64,000 bases of DNA from an uncultured Lachnospiraceae bacterium (GTDB lineage Bacteria; Bacillota; Clostridia; Lachnospirales; Lachnospiraceae): contig CAKQYU010000003.1 of NCBI GenBank assembly GCA_934293575.1, forward strand, positions 186,001 to 250,000. The letters are read 5' to 3'. The translations under genes were made by a program, and so were the position numbers. The notes under the pieces were generated by a model. The model worked only from the letters and a program-made list of their open reading frames with translations, had not been told where the DNA came from and made no database searches. Of the stretch, positions 7,309 to 15,395 are shown piece by piece. How positions within the stretch are numbered: position 1 is the stretch's first letter; the number at the start of each line of letters is the position of its first letter.

Positions 7309-9483
7309 TTATTTCACACCATACCAACCGATATTCTCATCCTTCCAGCCGGCATTTACGATGTAATCGATTTCTGCTTTGCTTGTCGTATAATGGTGTG
7401 CTCCTGATACCGCATTCGGATTATATGCCCGGTATAACGGAACATTTCCTCCGGAACGCCAAGATATTCCTTCATAATTCCAACCCATGCGAATCAGATA
7501 ATCTCTTTCTTCTTTATTCATAGTGTAATGGTGGTCACCGGCATTTGGATTATACAACCGATATACAGGTTCTCCGGTCTTTGGTGCATACCATGCAATT
7601 CCTTCATCCTTCCAGCCAACCGCAATCAAATGTTCCCGTTCTGCACTGACTGCGGTATAGAAATGTTCCCCGCTATTTGGGTTATATAAGCGATACATTG
7701 CCTGTGAATCTTCTTCTGTAGAAGATGTCCCGCTCACTTTCACAATTGTATAAGTTGAAAACAAATCACTCTCAAAACTCAATGTTCCGGTAGAAGAGTC
7801 ATATGTCACATTGGAAATGCTATCAAGATTTCCATCATGTTCCCGGACAACCGCAACCTCATCCTGACCGGAAATATCCAAACCATTCAATTCCAACGAT
7901 ATCTTTGCATCGTTTCCCTGTAAATCCGTCACGTTCGTTGTCCAATACTGTGTCTTTCCGGACGCATCCGCAGTTCCTTTACTAACCACATTATCAATTG
8001 TCAGATTCAGACTTGCCAAAGCAGTTTTTTCCTGTCCATTGGCAGTAGAAACCTTCTGCAATGCCTCATCTTTCTTTGCATAATTTTCATCATCCTTTAC
8101 CGTCAAATTCATATTACCGGATAACGCAAGACCCTGACCTGCAATCTGTGCTTGCTTAACATTCTCTGAACCTGTTACATCTGTTGCATTGTCCGTTTTC
8201 TTAAAAATACCCTTGAAATGAACATTAGTTGCCGGCATGGTAAATGTAAAGGAACTTACATCTGTATTTGGCTGTAATGTCAGATTTTCATTTACAACTG
8301 CACTTCCAATCTGATAGCCATAGTCCGGAATCAATTTAAGGGTAACCTTCGCTCCCACCGGGATTGTCAGGTATCCATTGATTCCATTTGGAAGTCCACA
8401 TGCATCCGGGCCATAATAATTCATTCTATTTCCCTGTGCATCCTTTGAAACCACCGTAGCCCCTGCTTTTCCTTGTGCCAGTAAATCATTCCCATTACTG
8501 TCCCTGATATCGACTAACTGTGCTCTACCATGTTCTAGCAAGGCATCCGGACCATATATCTCATCATCTGACCACACAACGGTACGTGCTTCCTTTAAAC
8601 TTACATAAATATCATAAGTGCTTGTTGTATCACCTACATTAATCGGTAATTCCACTTTCCAACAGCCGGGCATTTCTCTTTCTACCTGACCGGATTGATT
8701 TACCCACTCATATGTCTGATTTGGAAGAAATGTATTCCCATCCGCAGTTGGATTACTCAGATTTCCGCTTCCATCAAAGGAAGAAGCAGCCAGTACATAT
8801 GCCTCATCGATATATTTTTCAAGACCGGCAGCCAGATATAACCGGTTCGTACCGGATACATTTCCACCACCTGTGATAGTATAATTACCCTGAACAAACG
8901 ATTCAAAATTCGGATTTTTCTGGTCATCCTCTCCATATTCCACATCATTTAAAATAAATGCCAGTCCGCTGCTTATCTTTTTATAGGTACCATTATCATT
9001 TGTCCAGAAATTAATGGTAATATCTTTTCTGTTTGCAGGTTGTGCCGGTTGATTGCCGCCACCCTGACTGTTTTCAAATCCTGCCTCAAATTCGTATTTC
9101 TGTGTCGTCACACCCCCCGTAAAGGTATAAGAATATATTCCGGTTGCCTGATTCAGCGGCACCTCTGTTCCATCACAACGCAATCTTACACCTCTTGTTG
9201 TATCAACCTGATATCCTGCATTCGGTGTCAGTTTAAAATATACCGTCTGATTTTCTGCGATGCTTACATAGGTTCCGTTCGTAACATCCTGATAATCTGT
9301 TCCGTTCAGGCTGTAGGATGTAACGCCTAAATCACTTTGGGAAATATTAAACTTAATTTTTCCGCTCGGATCAATGTTATCCCCTTCCGCCTGTACCAAC
9401 ATGGTATTTGCCGGTATTAAACTTAAGATCATGACAAACGAAATTACAAGTGAAGCTATCTTTCTCTTAAGATATTTTTCCAT
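7309..9483 (-). CDS. Large secreted protein with InlB-B-repeat-like segments and DUF5648 module
   Basis: A 724-residue exported protein. A signal peptide (to about residue 32) is followed by several beta-rich segments. Two resemble the divergent InlB B-repeat style (VYFKLTPNAGYQV near the N-terminus; VTLKLIPDYGYQIGSAVV then TFTMPATNVHFKGIF in the middle). Residues ~455-590 form another beta-rich domain (LNLTIDNVVSKG, STGTLSFESDLFSTYTIVK). The last ~130 residues (about 7312-7704) are DUF5648. Unlike its paralogues it lacks an obvious Thr/Glu stalk. GGAGGAGG lies 9 bases before the ATG. No catalytic motif is seen; probably an adhesin or structural surface protein. Confidence 0.82.
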   Translation of the reverse strand: MEKYLKRKIASLVISFVMILSLIPANTMLVQAEGDNIDPSGKIKFNISQSDLGVTSYSLNGTDYQDVTNGTYVSIAENQTVYFKLTPNAGYQVDTTRGVRLRCDGTEVPLNQATGIYSYTFTGGVTTQKYEFEAGFENSQGGGNQPAQPANRKDITINFWTNDNGTYKKISSGLAFILNDVEYGEDDQKNPNFESFVQGNYTITGGGNVSGTNRLYLAAGLEKYIDEAYVLAASSFDGSGNLSNPTADGNTFLPNQTYEWVNQSGQVEREMPGCWKVELPINVGDTTSTYDIYVSLKEARTVVWSDDEIYGPDALLEHGRAQLVDIRDSNGNDLLAQGKAGATVVSKDAQGNRMNYYGPDACGLPNGINGYLTIPVGAKVTLKLIPDYGYQIGSAVVNENLTLQPNTDVSSFTFTMPATNVHFKGIFKKTDNATDVTGSENVKQAQIAGQGLALSGNMNLTVKDDENYAKKDEALQKVSTANGQEKTALASLNLTIDNVVSKGTADASGKTQYWTTNVTDLQGNDAKISLELNGLDISGQDEVAVVREHDGNLDSISNVTYDSSTGTLSFESDLFSTYTIVKVSGTSSTEEDSQAMYRLYNPNSGEHFYTAVSAEREHLIAVGWKDEGIAWYAPKTGEPVYRLYNPNAGDHHYTMNKEERDYLIRMGWNYEGISWRSGGNVPLYRAYNPNAVSGAHHYTTSKAEIDYIVNAGWKDENIGWYGVK

Positions 9484-9594
9484 TCTTTCATTCCTCCTCC
9501 TGTTTTCTTTGATTCCTTTGAAATCTATATTTTATTAACGTCCATATTTTACCAAACCCATGTATTTTCCTGTAGTTTACAAATGTCTCAACAA

Positions 9595-9634
9595 TAAAAA
9601 AGTTGATACCTTTCATTGAAAGCATCAACTTTTA
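9595..9634 (-). terminator. Intrinsic terminator after the LuxR-type gene
   Basis: On the minus strand AAAAGTTGATGC pairs with GGTATCAACTTTT and is followed by T residues. It lies about 25 bases past the LuxR-type gene stop and closes the unit that starts upstream with the amidase or C1 peptidase. Confidence 0.85.
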
Positions 9635-9656
9635 TCACATTTTTATAAGCATGTAT

Positions 9657-11048
9657 TTAATTTTCCCGTATCCAGTTATAATAAAACTGAATCAAACCAA
9701 TTCTGGATTTTGTGTTTGTCTTTTCATTCAGACTGGATATGTGCCGATATAAAGCCGCCCTTGATATAAACAATGTGGAAGCCAAATCCTGAATATTATC
9801 ATCGGAACAGATTAACTGCTGTAATACCTCCTGTTCTCTTTTCGTCAATTGAAACTGATTTGCAAAAATCTCAAATAAGGCGTTTTCATCCCGGACATTG
9901 CTATCACTCCTATCTTTTAACTGACGATTTTTGTTCAGATACAACAACAGCAAAACATTAATGCATGCAAACAGGATAACAGCACTGATTAATATCAGCA
10001 TACCATTTCCATCGGATAACATTTTTACCGACCATACACTTATCACACAGGCTGCAAGATTATTTACCGCTCTTCCAAGTCCCGCCCATAATTTTTTATT
10101 TTCCATCTCATAGGAAAGAATTATAAATCCGGAAATAAAATATACAACAAAAAATCCGGCAGACATATAAAATACAATCAATCCCAACACAAAAGAACCG
10201 CCAAGCTGTATGATAATAATACTGATTGTCGAAAGCATTACCATAAAATACATGATTAAATGCATATATTTTCTACCGCATAAATCATATAATACCCCGG
10301 CAAGCAGCCCACTGCATGCTAAAATCAATCTTGGCCACTGTCCTATATCAAAGTCACCGGATGCATGTACAAGCGTTACCGCACAATCCAAAACGGAAGA
10401 TATACATGCCATCAATGCCACACAGAAAATAAATATCCATCCCATCTGTCTGGCAATTGGTTTCTCTTCCACCTTTGAAACTGTATTTTCCGTCAAACTC
10501 ATCCGCTGTCGTTTTAAGGATAATAACAAAAGAACAAAGAAAGTCAAGGATATAGAAAGCGTCACTGCCTCTGTTTTATTATCATTGAGAAAATTATTAT
10601 TCATAAATTGCAGAAATATTCCTCCTGCATAAGCAATTCCAATATAGACCGCAAGTCGTTTTGTATTTTTGCATATAACCGACAGTTCATAGCATACCGC
10701 ACTTCCGGTTATCCCTAACAGTAAAAATGCAATGATTCCCGCAGACAAAATCCACACAAAATGCTGACTTATAATCATAACAAAGAAATTACCGCTTACA
10801 ACAAACACAAAAAGGAAGGCAAACACATAAAGTCTGCCTTCCCTTAACATATCATCTAATCGGGAATAAAGGATAAAACCTATCACACTGGCACCCAATA
10901 TCACATTCTGTGCATTCACAACCCCCTGCTTACTTGTTACTTCCATCATAACATTATCAAACAGATATTCCGAACACAAAAATATGAAATTAAATAATGC
11001 AAATGCTGCTATTGCGATAATTAATTGTCTTTTCTTTTCCCCATTCAT
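9657..11048 (-). CDS. Membrane-bound LuxR-type transcription regulator (about 12 TM helices plus HTH)
   Basis: A 463-residue protein. Residues ~8-385 contain about a dozen hydrophobic helices arranged like a transporter fold. The C-terminal ~65 residues are a LuxR/GerE helix-turn-helix (FQLTKREQEVLQQLI, then LASTLFISRAALYRHISSLN). Such 12-TM LuxR proteins are frequent in gut Actinobacteria and some Firmicutes, where they usually control adjacent genes; the ligand is rarely known. The inner ATG (MNGEKKRQ) is chosen because AGAGGG lies 8 bases upstream. It starts 17 bp after the C1 peptidase stop, so the two are probably co-transcribed. I infer that it senses an extracellular or membrane signal and regulates the surface-protein genes around it. 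Confidence 0.85.
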   Translation of the reverse strand: MNGEKKRQLIIAIAAFALFNFIFLCSEYLFDNVMMEVTSKQGVVNAQNVILGASVIGFILYSRLDDMLREGRLYVFAFLFVFVVSGNFFVMIISQHFVWILSAGIIAFLLLGITGSAVCYELSVICKNTKRLAVYIGIAYAGGIFLQFMNNNFLNDNKTEAVTLSISLTFFVLLLLSLKRQRMSLTENTVSKVEEKPIARQMGWIFIFCVALMACISSVLDCAVTLVHASGDFDIGQWPRLILACSGLLAGVLYDLCGRKYMHLIMYFMVMLSTISIIIIQLGGSFVLGLIVFYMSAGFFVVYFISGFIILSYEMENKKLWAGLGRAVNNLAACVISVWSVKMLSDGNGMLILISAVILFACINVLLLLYLNKNRQLKDRSDSNVRDENALFEIFANQFQLTKREQEVLQQLICSDDNIQDLASTLFISRAALYRHISSLNEKTNTKSRIGLIQFYYNWIREN

Positions 11049-11065
11049 ATAGTTTACCCTCTTAT

Positions 11066-13069
11066 CTATTTCACACCGTACCAACCAATGCCTTCATCCT
11101 TCCATCCAACGCTGACCAAATGATTTATTTCACCCTTACTTGTCGTATAATGATGTGCACCTGCTATAGCATTTGGATTATACGACCGGTATAGCGGTGT
11201 AGAACCACCGGAATACCATGCAACACCCTCATCATTCCATCCTACATTTACCAAATGATTTTTTTCCGAAACACTGGTTGTATAATGGTGGTCACCTGCA
11301 TTCGGATTATACAAACGATACACTGGATTTCCTGTTACCGGTGCATACCAGGCAATTCCTTCATAGTTCCAACCAACTTTTACCAGATAATCCTTCTCCT
11401 CCATAACCGCTGTATAAAAATGCTCCCCGCTATTTGGGTTGTATAAGCGATACATAGCTTTTGTTACAGAATCCATACTCGTTATCGTATCTGTAAATGC
11501 CTTAATTCTTGGCGTCATTCCATATGATGAATAATCCCTAAAATCATAAATCTTATTATCCGCATCAATTCGAAAAGATTGATTTTTTTGTAAATAACTT
11601 GTAAATTCGACTCCCGCACTTGCGGAATACGACCGGTCAACAAACACATCTACACTGTTATCCCCTGCATCCATATCTTTTAAGGTAAATACCACGGAAA
11701 ATGTATCTCCATACTTTAGTGTAATATCCTGATTCAAATCAATTGTATAGTACCCTGCATATGTCGTCGTCCCGGTAACCGGTTTGGATAACATTGCCTG
11801 ACCGCTTTTGGGATTTGCCGCACTTGGATTCTTATATATCTGTACCGAATAATTTATATTATCATCATATAACGCAATGGATACTGCCTGCAACCGTTCC
11901 GTTTCCCCTGCCTTTGCCATAAAACGATTTGCCAATGATTCACCATTGTCAATCATAAAATAATAACTACCATGTGCACCATCATACTGATAATTGTTAT
12001 CATAATTATCACTTTGCTCAAAAGAATAAGCATAGGCATCCTGATTCGTAATCGCACTATCTTCATAAGATACCCAGATATACGGATAAATGTTTCCCCA
12101 ACTGTTTTTAATCAGCCATGCACCATCCGTTGATGGCTGATGTCCTTCAGCAAAATTCGTACGACTGTAATTATCATCCCACCCAATAATTGTAATTGCA
12201 TGGTTACTGCTTAAGCCATCATAATTTAACGCACTTGTCGTACTATTAAATGCCGTCGTGTTAAAATTAATTGCACTGACAACGCTTCCGTAATCCATAA
12301 TAGCCTGCTTCACATCCTGTGCATCAACCATAGATATCATTCTACATTGCTGCATATGTACCACATCCCTATACGCTAAAGAATCTGAAAGGGATGAATT
12401 AGGAGCCGCCAAGCCATACGGAGCAGAAGTTTCACTTGCTAATCCAATCCAGTTTGCTACTGCAAACATTGTCCACAGGTTCGTTCCTCCCAAGTCCAGA
12501 TAATTACTACCATTTACAATCCTTGTTGAATCTCCTGTGGTATTACCCAATGCGTCAAATGCCTGATTATAAGTAAAATAAGCCAATTGATATTCCGAAA
12601 AATCATATGTTCCATAGCCTTTTCTCAACATATTGGATTCTGCTGCCGCTGTAAGTGCAAATGCCCAACATGTATTATACGGATTCTGATTTTTTACTGA
12701 ACTGATATATTTAAGTGCCGACAAGTTGGCGTTATAGCTTGATGGGATATTCGATGACCGAAGCAGTTTGTTATTTAATGCAGTATAAGAAGAAACTTTT
12801 TCACCAATATCCAAATAGCCAATCTCTGCTTTTGACGGCTCCCATCCACTATTTATTTCCTGTCCAACTGCATATTCTTCTGATATTTCCTGTTCAACAG
12901 GCTGCTGTGTATCCGTAAATTCTTCTGTCAGAATTTCAGTTGTACTGTTTTCAGTTGACGTTTCATCCGATTTTAATTCCGATGCATACACACATAACGT
13001 TCTAAAACAGGAAAGCCCCATACTAAAACATAAAATGATTGCTAATATTTTTTTATATGATTTTTTCAA
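11066..13069 (-). CDS. Secreted papain-family (C1) peptidase with lectin-like domain and DUF5648 module
   Basis: A 667-residue cysteine peptidase. The start is a TTG with GGAGG 7 bases upstream, giving a proper signal peptide (KKSYKKILAIILCFSMGL). A Thr/Glu-rich stalk follows. The C1A domain spans ~105-340: Q128 and C134 in KNQNPYNTCWAF, H290 in SSNHAITIIGWDD, N322 in IKNSWGN. A beta-rich region (~345-520, YYFMIDNGESLANRF, DTFSVVFTLKD) resembles the lectin-like domain of Clostridioides difficile Cwp84. DUF5648 ends the protein (about 11069-11461). Cwp84 matures surface-layer protein, so processing of surface proteins is a fair guess. It is a paralogue of the gene at 42075-43982. Confidence 0.9.
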   Translation of the reverse strand: MKKSYKKILAIILCFSMGLSCFRTLCVYASELKSDETSTENSTTEILTEEFTDTQQPVEQEISEEYAVGQEINSGWEPSKAEIGYLDIGEKVSSYTALNNKLLRSSNIPSSYNANLSALKYISSVKNQNPYNTCWAFALTAAAESNMLRKGYGTYDFSEYQLAYFTYNQAFDALGNTTGDSTRIVNGSNYLDLGGTNLWTMFAVANWIGLASETSAPYGLAAPNSSLSDSLAYRDVVHMQQCRMISMVDAQDVKQAIMDYGSVVSAINFNTTAFNSTTSALNYDGLSSNHAITIIGWDDNYSRTNFAEGHQPSTDGAWLIKNSWGNIYPYIWVSYEDSAITNQDAYAYSFEQSDNYDNNYQYDGAHGSYYFMIDNGESLANRFMAKAGETERLQAVSIALYDDNINYSVQIYKNPSAANPKSGQAMLSKPVTGTTTYAGYYTIDLNQDITLKYGDTFSVVFTLKDMDAGDNSVDVFVDRSYSASAGVEFTSYLQKNQSFRIDADNKIYDFRDYSSYGMTPRIKAFTDTITSMDSVTKAMYRLYNPNSGEHFYTAVMEEKDYLVKVGWNYEGIAWYAPVTGNPVYRLYNPNAGDHHYTTSVSEKNHLVNVGWNDEGVAWYSGGSTPLYRSYNPNAIAGAHHYTTSKGEINHLVSVGWKDEGIGWYGVK

Positions 13070-13076
13070 CAAAGCG

Positions 13077-13081
13077 CCTCC
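13077..13081 (-). promoter_or_regulatory. Ribosome binding site deciding a TTG start
   Basis: GGAGG on the minus strand lies 7 bases before the TTG at 13069-13067 (a second TTG is 4 bases away). No ATG offers a ribosome site plus a signal peptide. Confidence 0.75.
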
Positions 13082-13095
13082 TTTTTCACATCTTA

Positions 13096-13135
13096 TGAAA
13101 AAAAGCAGAGATGGCATTCCACCTCCCTGCTTTTC
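13096..13135 (-). terminator. Hairpin with T tract between glucosaminidase and C1 peptidase genes
   Basis: On the minus strand AAAAGCAGGGAGGTGG folds back on CCATCTCTGCT and is followed by TTTTTTT. It begins a few bases past the glucosaminidase stop and only about 15 bases before the C1 peptidase ribosome site. With no clear promoter between, it probably lowers rather than blocks transcription of the peptidase and LuxR-type genes. Confidence 0.75.
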
Positions 13136-13140
13136 ATCTA

Positions 13141-15363
13141 TTAATATTGTTTCAGTTTTGACATATAATCCGACAAAATACTATATCCATAACGTTGTGC
13201 GGTTGCCCATCCCTTATGATAAGGATTTTCCTGAATTCCTAACCATTCAACATATGGTGCAGAACCCTTTGTTACCAATGAATATCTTGGATCCACACAA
13301 CTGTTTGTCAGTCCGGCAGTTGTCGCATAAGCTTTCAGATGTTGAATCTGTGCACGCACACCCTGTCTGACACTTGAAAATCCTGCACCGGCGGCTCCGC
13401 CATCCGTTGCGCCTAAGCCGGCAAAATTATATTGAGTAATGGAAACCTGTCCACCAAATCTCAGATATCCTGTTTCTTTCATAGTCTGACAAAATGCAAC
13501 CGCAGGATCAACACCCTCTGCAACAGCCTCATCATAAAAAATCTGACAAAATGTTCGAATGTCCGGTGCATCCGATGTTGCATAGAAGGAAGGGTATGTA
13601 GCATATGCGTTAAAATATCGAACCATCTGATCTACATTTGTGGTTGGAGCTCCCATGATTAATGTCATCTTATTAATATAAGCTACAAAATATTCGAGCT
13701 GACCATAATCATCCAAGCCATAATGTGCTGCTATTTCCGGATACTGTGTCTGGAATGTCCAATAATTATATGCATAACTATAATCCATTCCATTATATAC
13801 TGTCCACGGACTTTGAAGCGTTGATACCCCGGTTGCAACACGATTTTCATTATGTCCATATTCTATATAATGCTTATAATAGTCAGGAAGATTGCTCCGA
13901 TATATTTTTCTTAAATCCGGATTTGCACATCTGTAAGAATTTACATCAAAGCTCGCCTTACCCTGTCGACCTTCTTTCATTCCAGATTCCACAAAATGTT
14001 CTAACACTGCATAATCATCCTCACCAAAGGCAGCTTTTACATCTGCATTATGGGATATATAATAATCATAGTCATATACTAAACTATAATCAACCCCCTT
14101 ATATGTTGTCTCTTTCGTCGTTTTATTATAAGGTGTCTTGGCATCCCGTTTTTCTTTCTGCCCATATTCCATGTAATGTTTATAGTACAATACCCGATTA
14201 TTACCAAATACTGCCCTCAAATCTGAATATCGGTTTTTGTAGTTGTCAACATTAAATTCTTCTGATGCCTGACGACCTTCCTTCATTCCAAACTCTACAA
14301 AGTGTTTCAATACCGCTTCATCATCCTCGCCAAATGCCTTTTTCACATCGGAATTATGCGTTAAATAATAATTATAGTTATATACCGCACTGTAATTTAC
14401 TCCTTTGTAAATCGTTGTTGGATTCTGAAGAACACATTCAGACTTCGCATCACGCTTTTCTTTCTTTCCATAATTCATATAGTGACTATAATATTCTGAT
14501 TTATCACTACCGTAAGCCTGTCTCAAATCCGAATATCGATTTTTGTAATAATTGACATTAAATTCCTCAGATGCCTGTCGACCTTCTTTCATTCCATAAT
14601 CAATGAAGTGCTTCAAGACTGCATATTCATCTTCTCCAAGTGCAGCCTTCACATCCGGATTATGTGATAAATAATAACTATAATTATATACCGTACTATA
14701 ATTTACTCCATTATAAATTGTTGTTGGATTTTGAAGTGCACATTCTGTTTTGGCATCACGATGTTCCTTTGCTCCATACTGTATATAATGCTTATAGTAC
14801 TTTACCTTGTCATTGCCATATGCCTGTCTCAAATCCGAATATCGATTCTTATAATAATTGACATTAAACTCTTCTGATGCCTGACGACCTTCTTTCATCC
14901 CATAATCAACAAAATGTTTTAAAGCACCAGCTGAATTATTGCTATACAATGCTGCTATATCCGGATATTTGTTTATGTAATAATTAAAATCATATACGGA
15001 ATCATATACAACTCCATCATAAACATACTTTCCCTGACCTGCTCCAAGCAATTCCTCCGACAAATTATCAACAGAATCCGTCAATGCTTCATCCACATTC
15101 ATCTTATCTGTTCCGGTCATCTCTGTTGTTTTATCCGCTAACTCCTGTGTTGTGATTTCTGTTGTATTCTCCGTCACACTCTCCGTTGTTATCTCCGTTG
15201 TTATCTCAGTTGTAGTTTCTGTCGTGACCTCATCTGACACTGTTACAGGATTGCCATCCTCTGTTACCGTATCCAAAGAAGATGCCTGCACATTCAATCC
15301 ATTGGAACTTAATAACATACTAAAGCAAAGTATTCCTGCTAATAGTCTTTTGCACTTTTTCAT
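13141..15363 (-). CDS. Secreted N-acetylglucosaminidase with NPDV-type repeats
   Basis: A 740-residue peptidoglycan hydrolase. It has a signal peptide (1-27), a long Thr/Glu-rich stalk (~30-105, with TTETTTEITTEITTESVTEN), four ~100-residue repeats plus a half unit (~115-565), then a C-terminal glucosaminidase domain (~595-740). The catalytic Glu is probably E630 in FCQTMKETGYLRFGG; QYNFAGLGATDG and ENPYHKGWATAQRYG are typical of the LytG/FlgJ-type domain, which cuts glycan strands in the wall. It is the only large secreted protein here that lacks DUF5648; the repeats may take over attachment. It lies 32 bp downstream of the amidase gene, suggesting one autolysin operon. Confidence 0.9.
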   Translation of the reverse strand: MKKCKRLLAGILCFSMLLSSNGLNVQASSLDTVTEDGNPVTVSDEVTTETTTEITTEITTESVTENTTEITTQELADKTTEMTGTDKMNVDEALTDSVDNLSEELLGAGQGKYVYDGVVYDSVYDFNYYINKYPDIAALYSNNSAGALKHFVDYGMKEGRQASEEFNVNYYKNRYSDLRQAYGNDKVKYYKHYIQYGAKEHRDAKTECALQNPTTIYNGVNYSTVYNYSYYLSHNPDVKAALGEDEYAVLKHFIDYGMKEGRQASEEFNVNYYKNRYSDLRQAYGSDKSEYYSHYMNYGKKEKRDAKSECVLQNPTTIYKGVNYSAVYNYNYYLTHNSDVKKAFGEDDEAVLKHFVEFGMKEGRQASEEFNVDNYKNRYSDLRAVFGNNRVLYYKHYMEYGQKEKRDAKTPYNKTTKETTYKGVDYSLVYDYDYYISHNADVKAAFGEDDYAVLEHFVESGMKEGRQGKASFDVNSYRCANPDLRKIYRSNLPDYYKHYIEYGHNENRVATGVSTLQSPWTVYNGMDYSYAYNYWTFQTQYPEIAAHYGLDDYGQLEYFVAYINKMTLIMGAPTTNVDQMVRYFNAYATYPSFYATSDAPDIRTFCQIFYDEAVAEGVDPAVAFCQTMKETGYLRFGGQVSITQYNFAGLGATDGGAAGAGFSSVRQGVRAQIQHLKAYATTAGLTNSCVDPRYSLVTKGSAPYVEWLGIQENPYHKGWATAQRYGYSILSDYMSKLKQY
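13669..15021 (-). repeat. NPDV / GMKEGRQ tandem protein repeats in the glucosaminidase gene
   Basis: Four units of about 300 bp plus a half unit. Each encodes YNYNYYLSHNPDVKAA, then HFVEFGMKEGRQASEEFN, then YKNRYSDLR and KHYMEYGKKEKRDAK. The same unit occurs once in the CAP protein (2733-4232) and twice in the amidase (about 15870-16448). The high identity between units makes unequal crossing-over likely. Confidence 0.85.
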
Positions 15364-15395
15364 GAATCAAACCTCTTTTCTTTTGCCAATCACTT

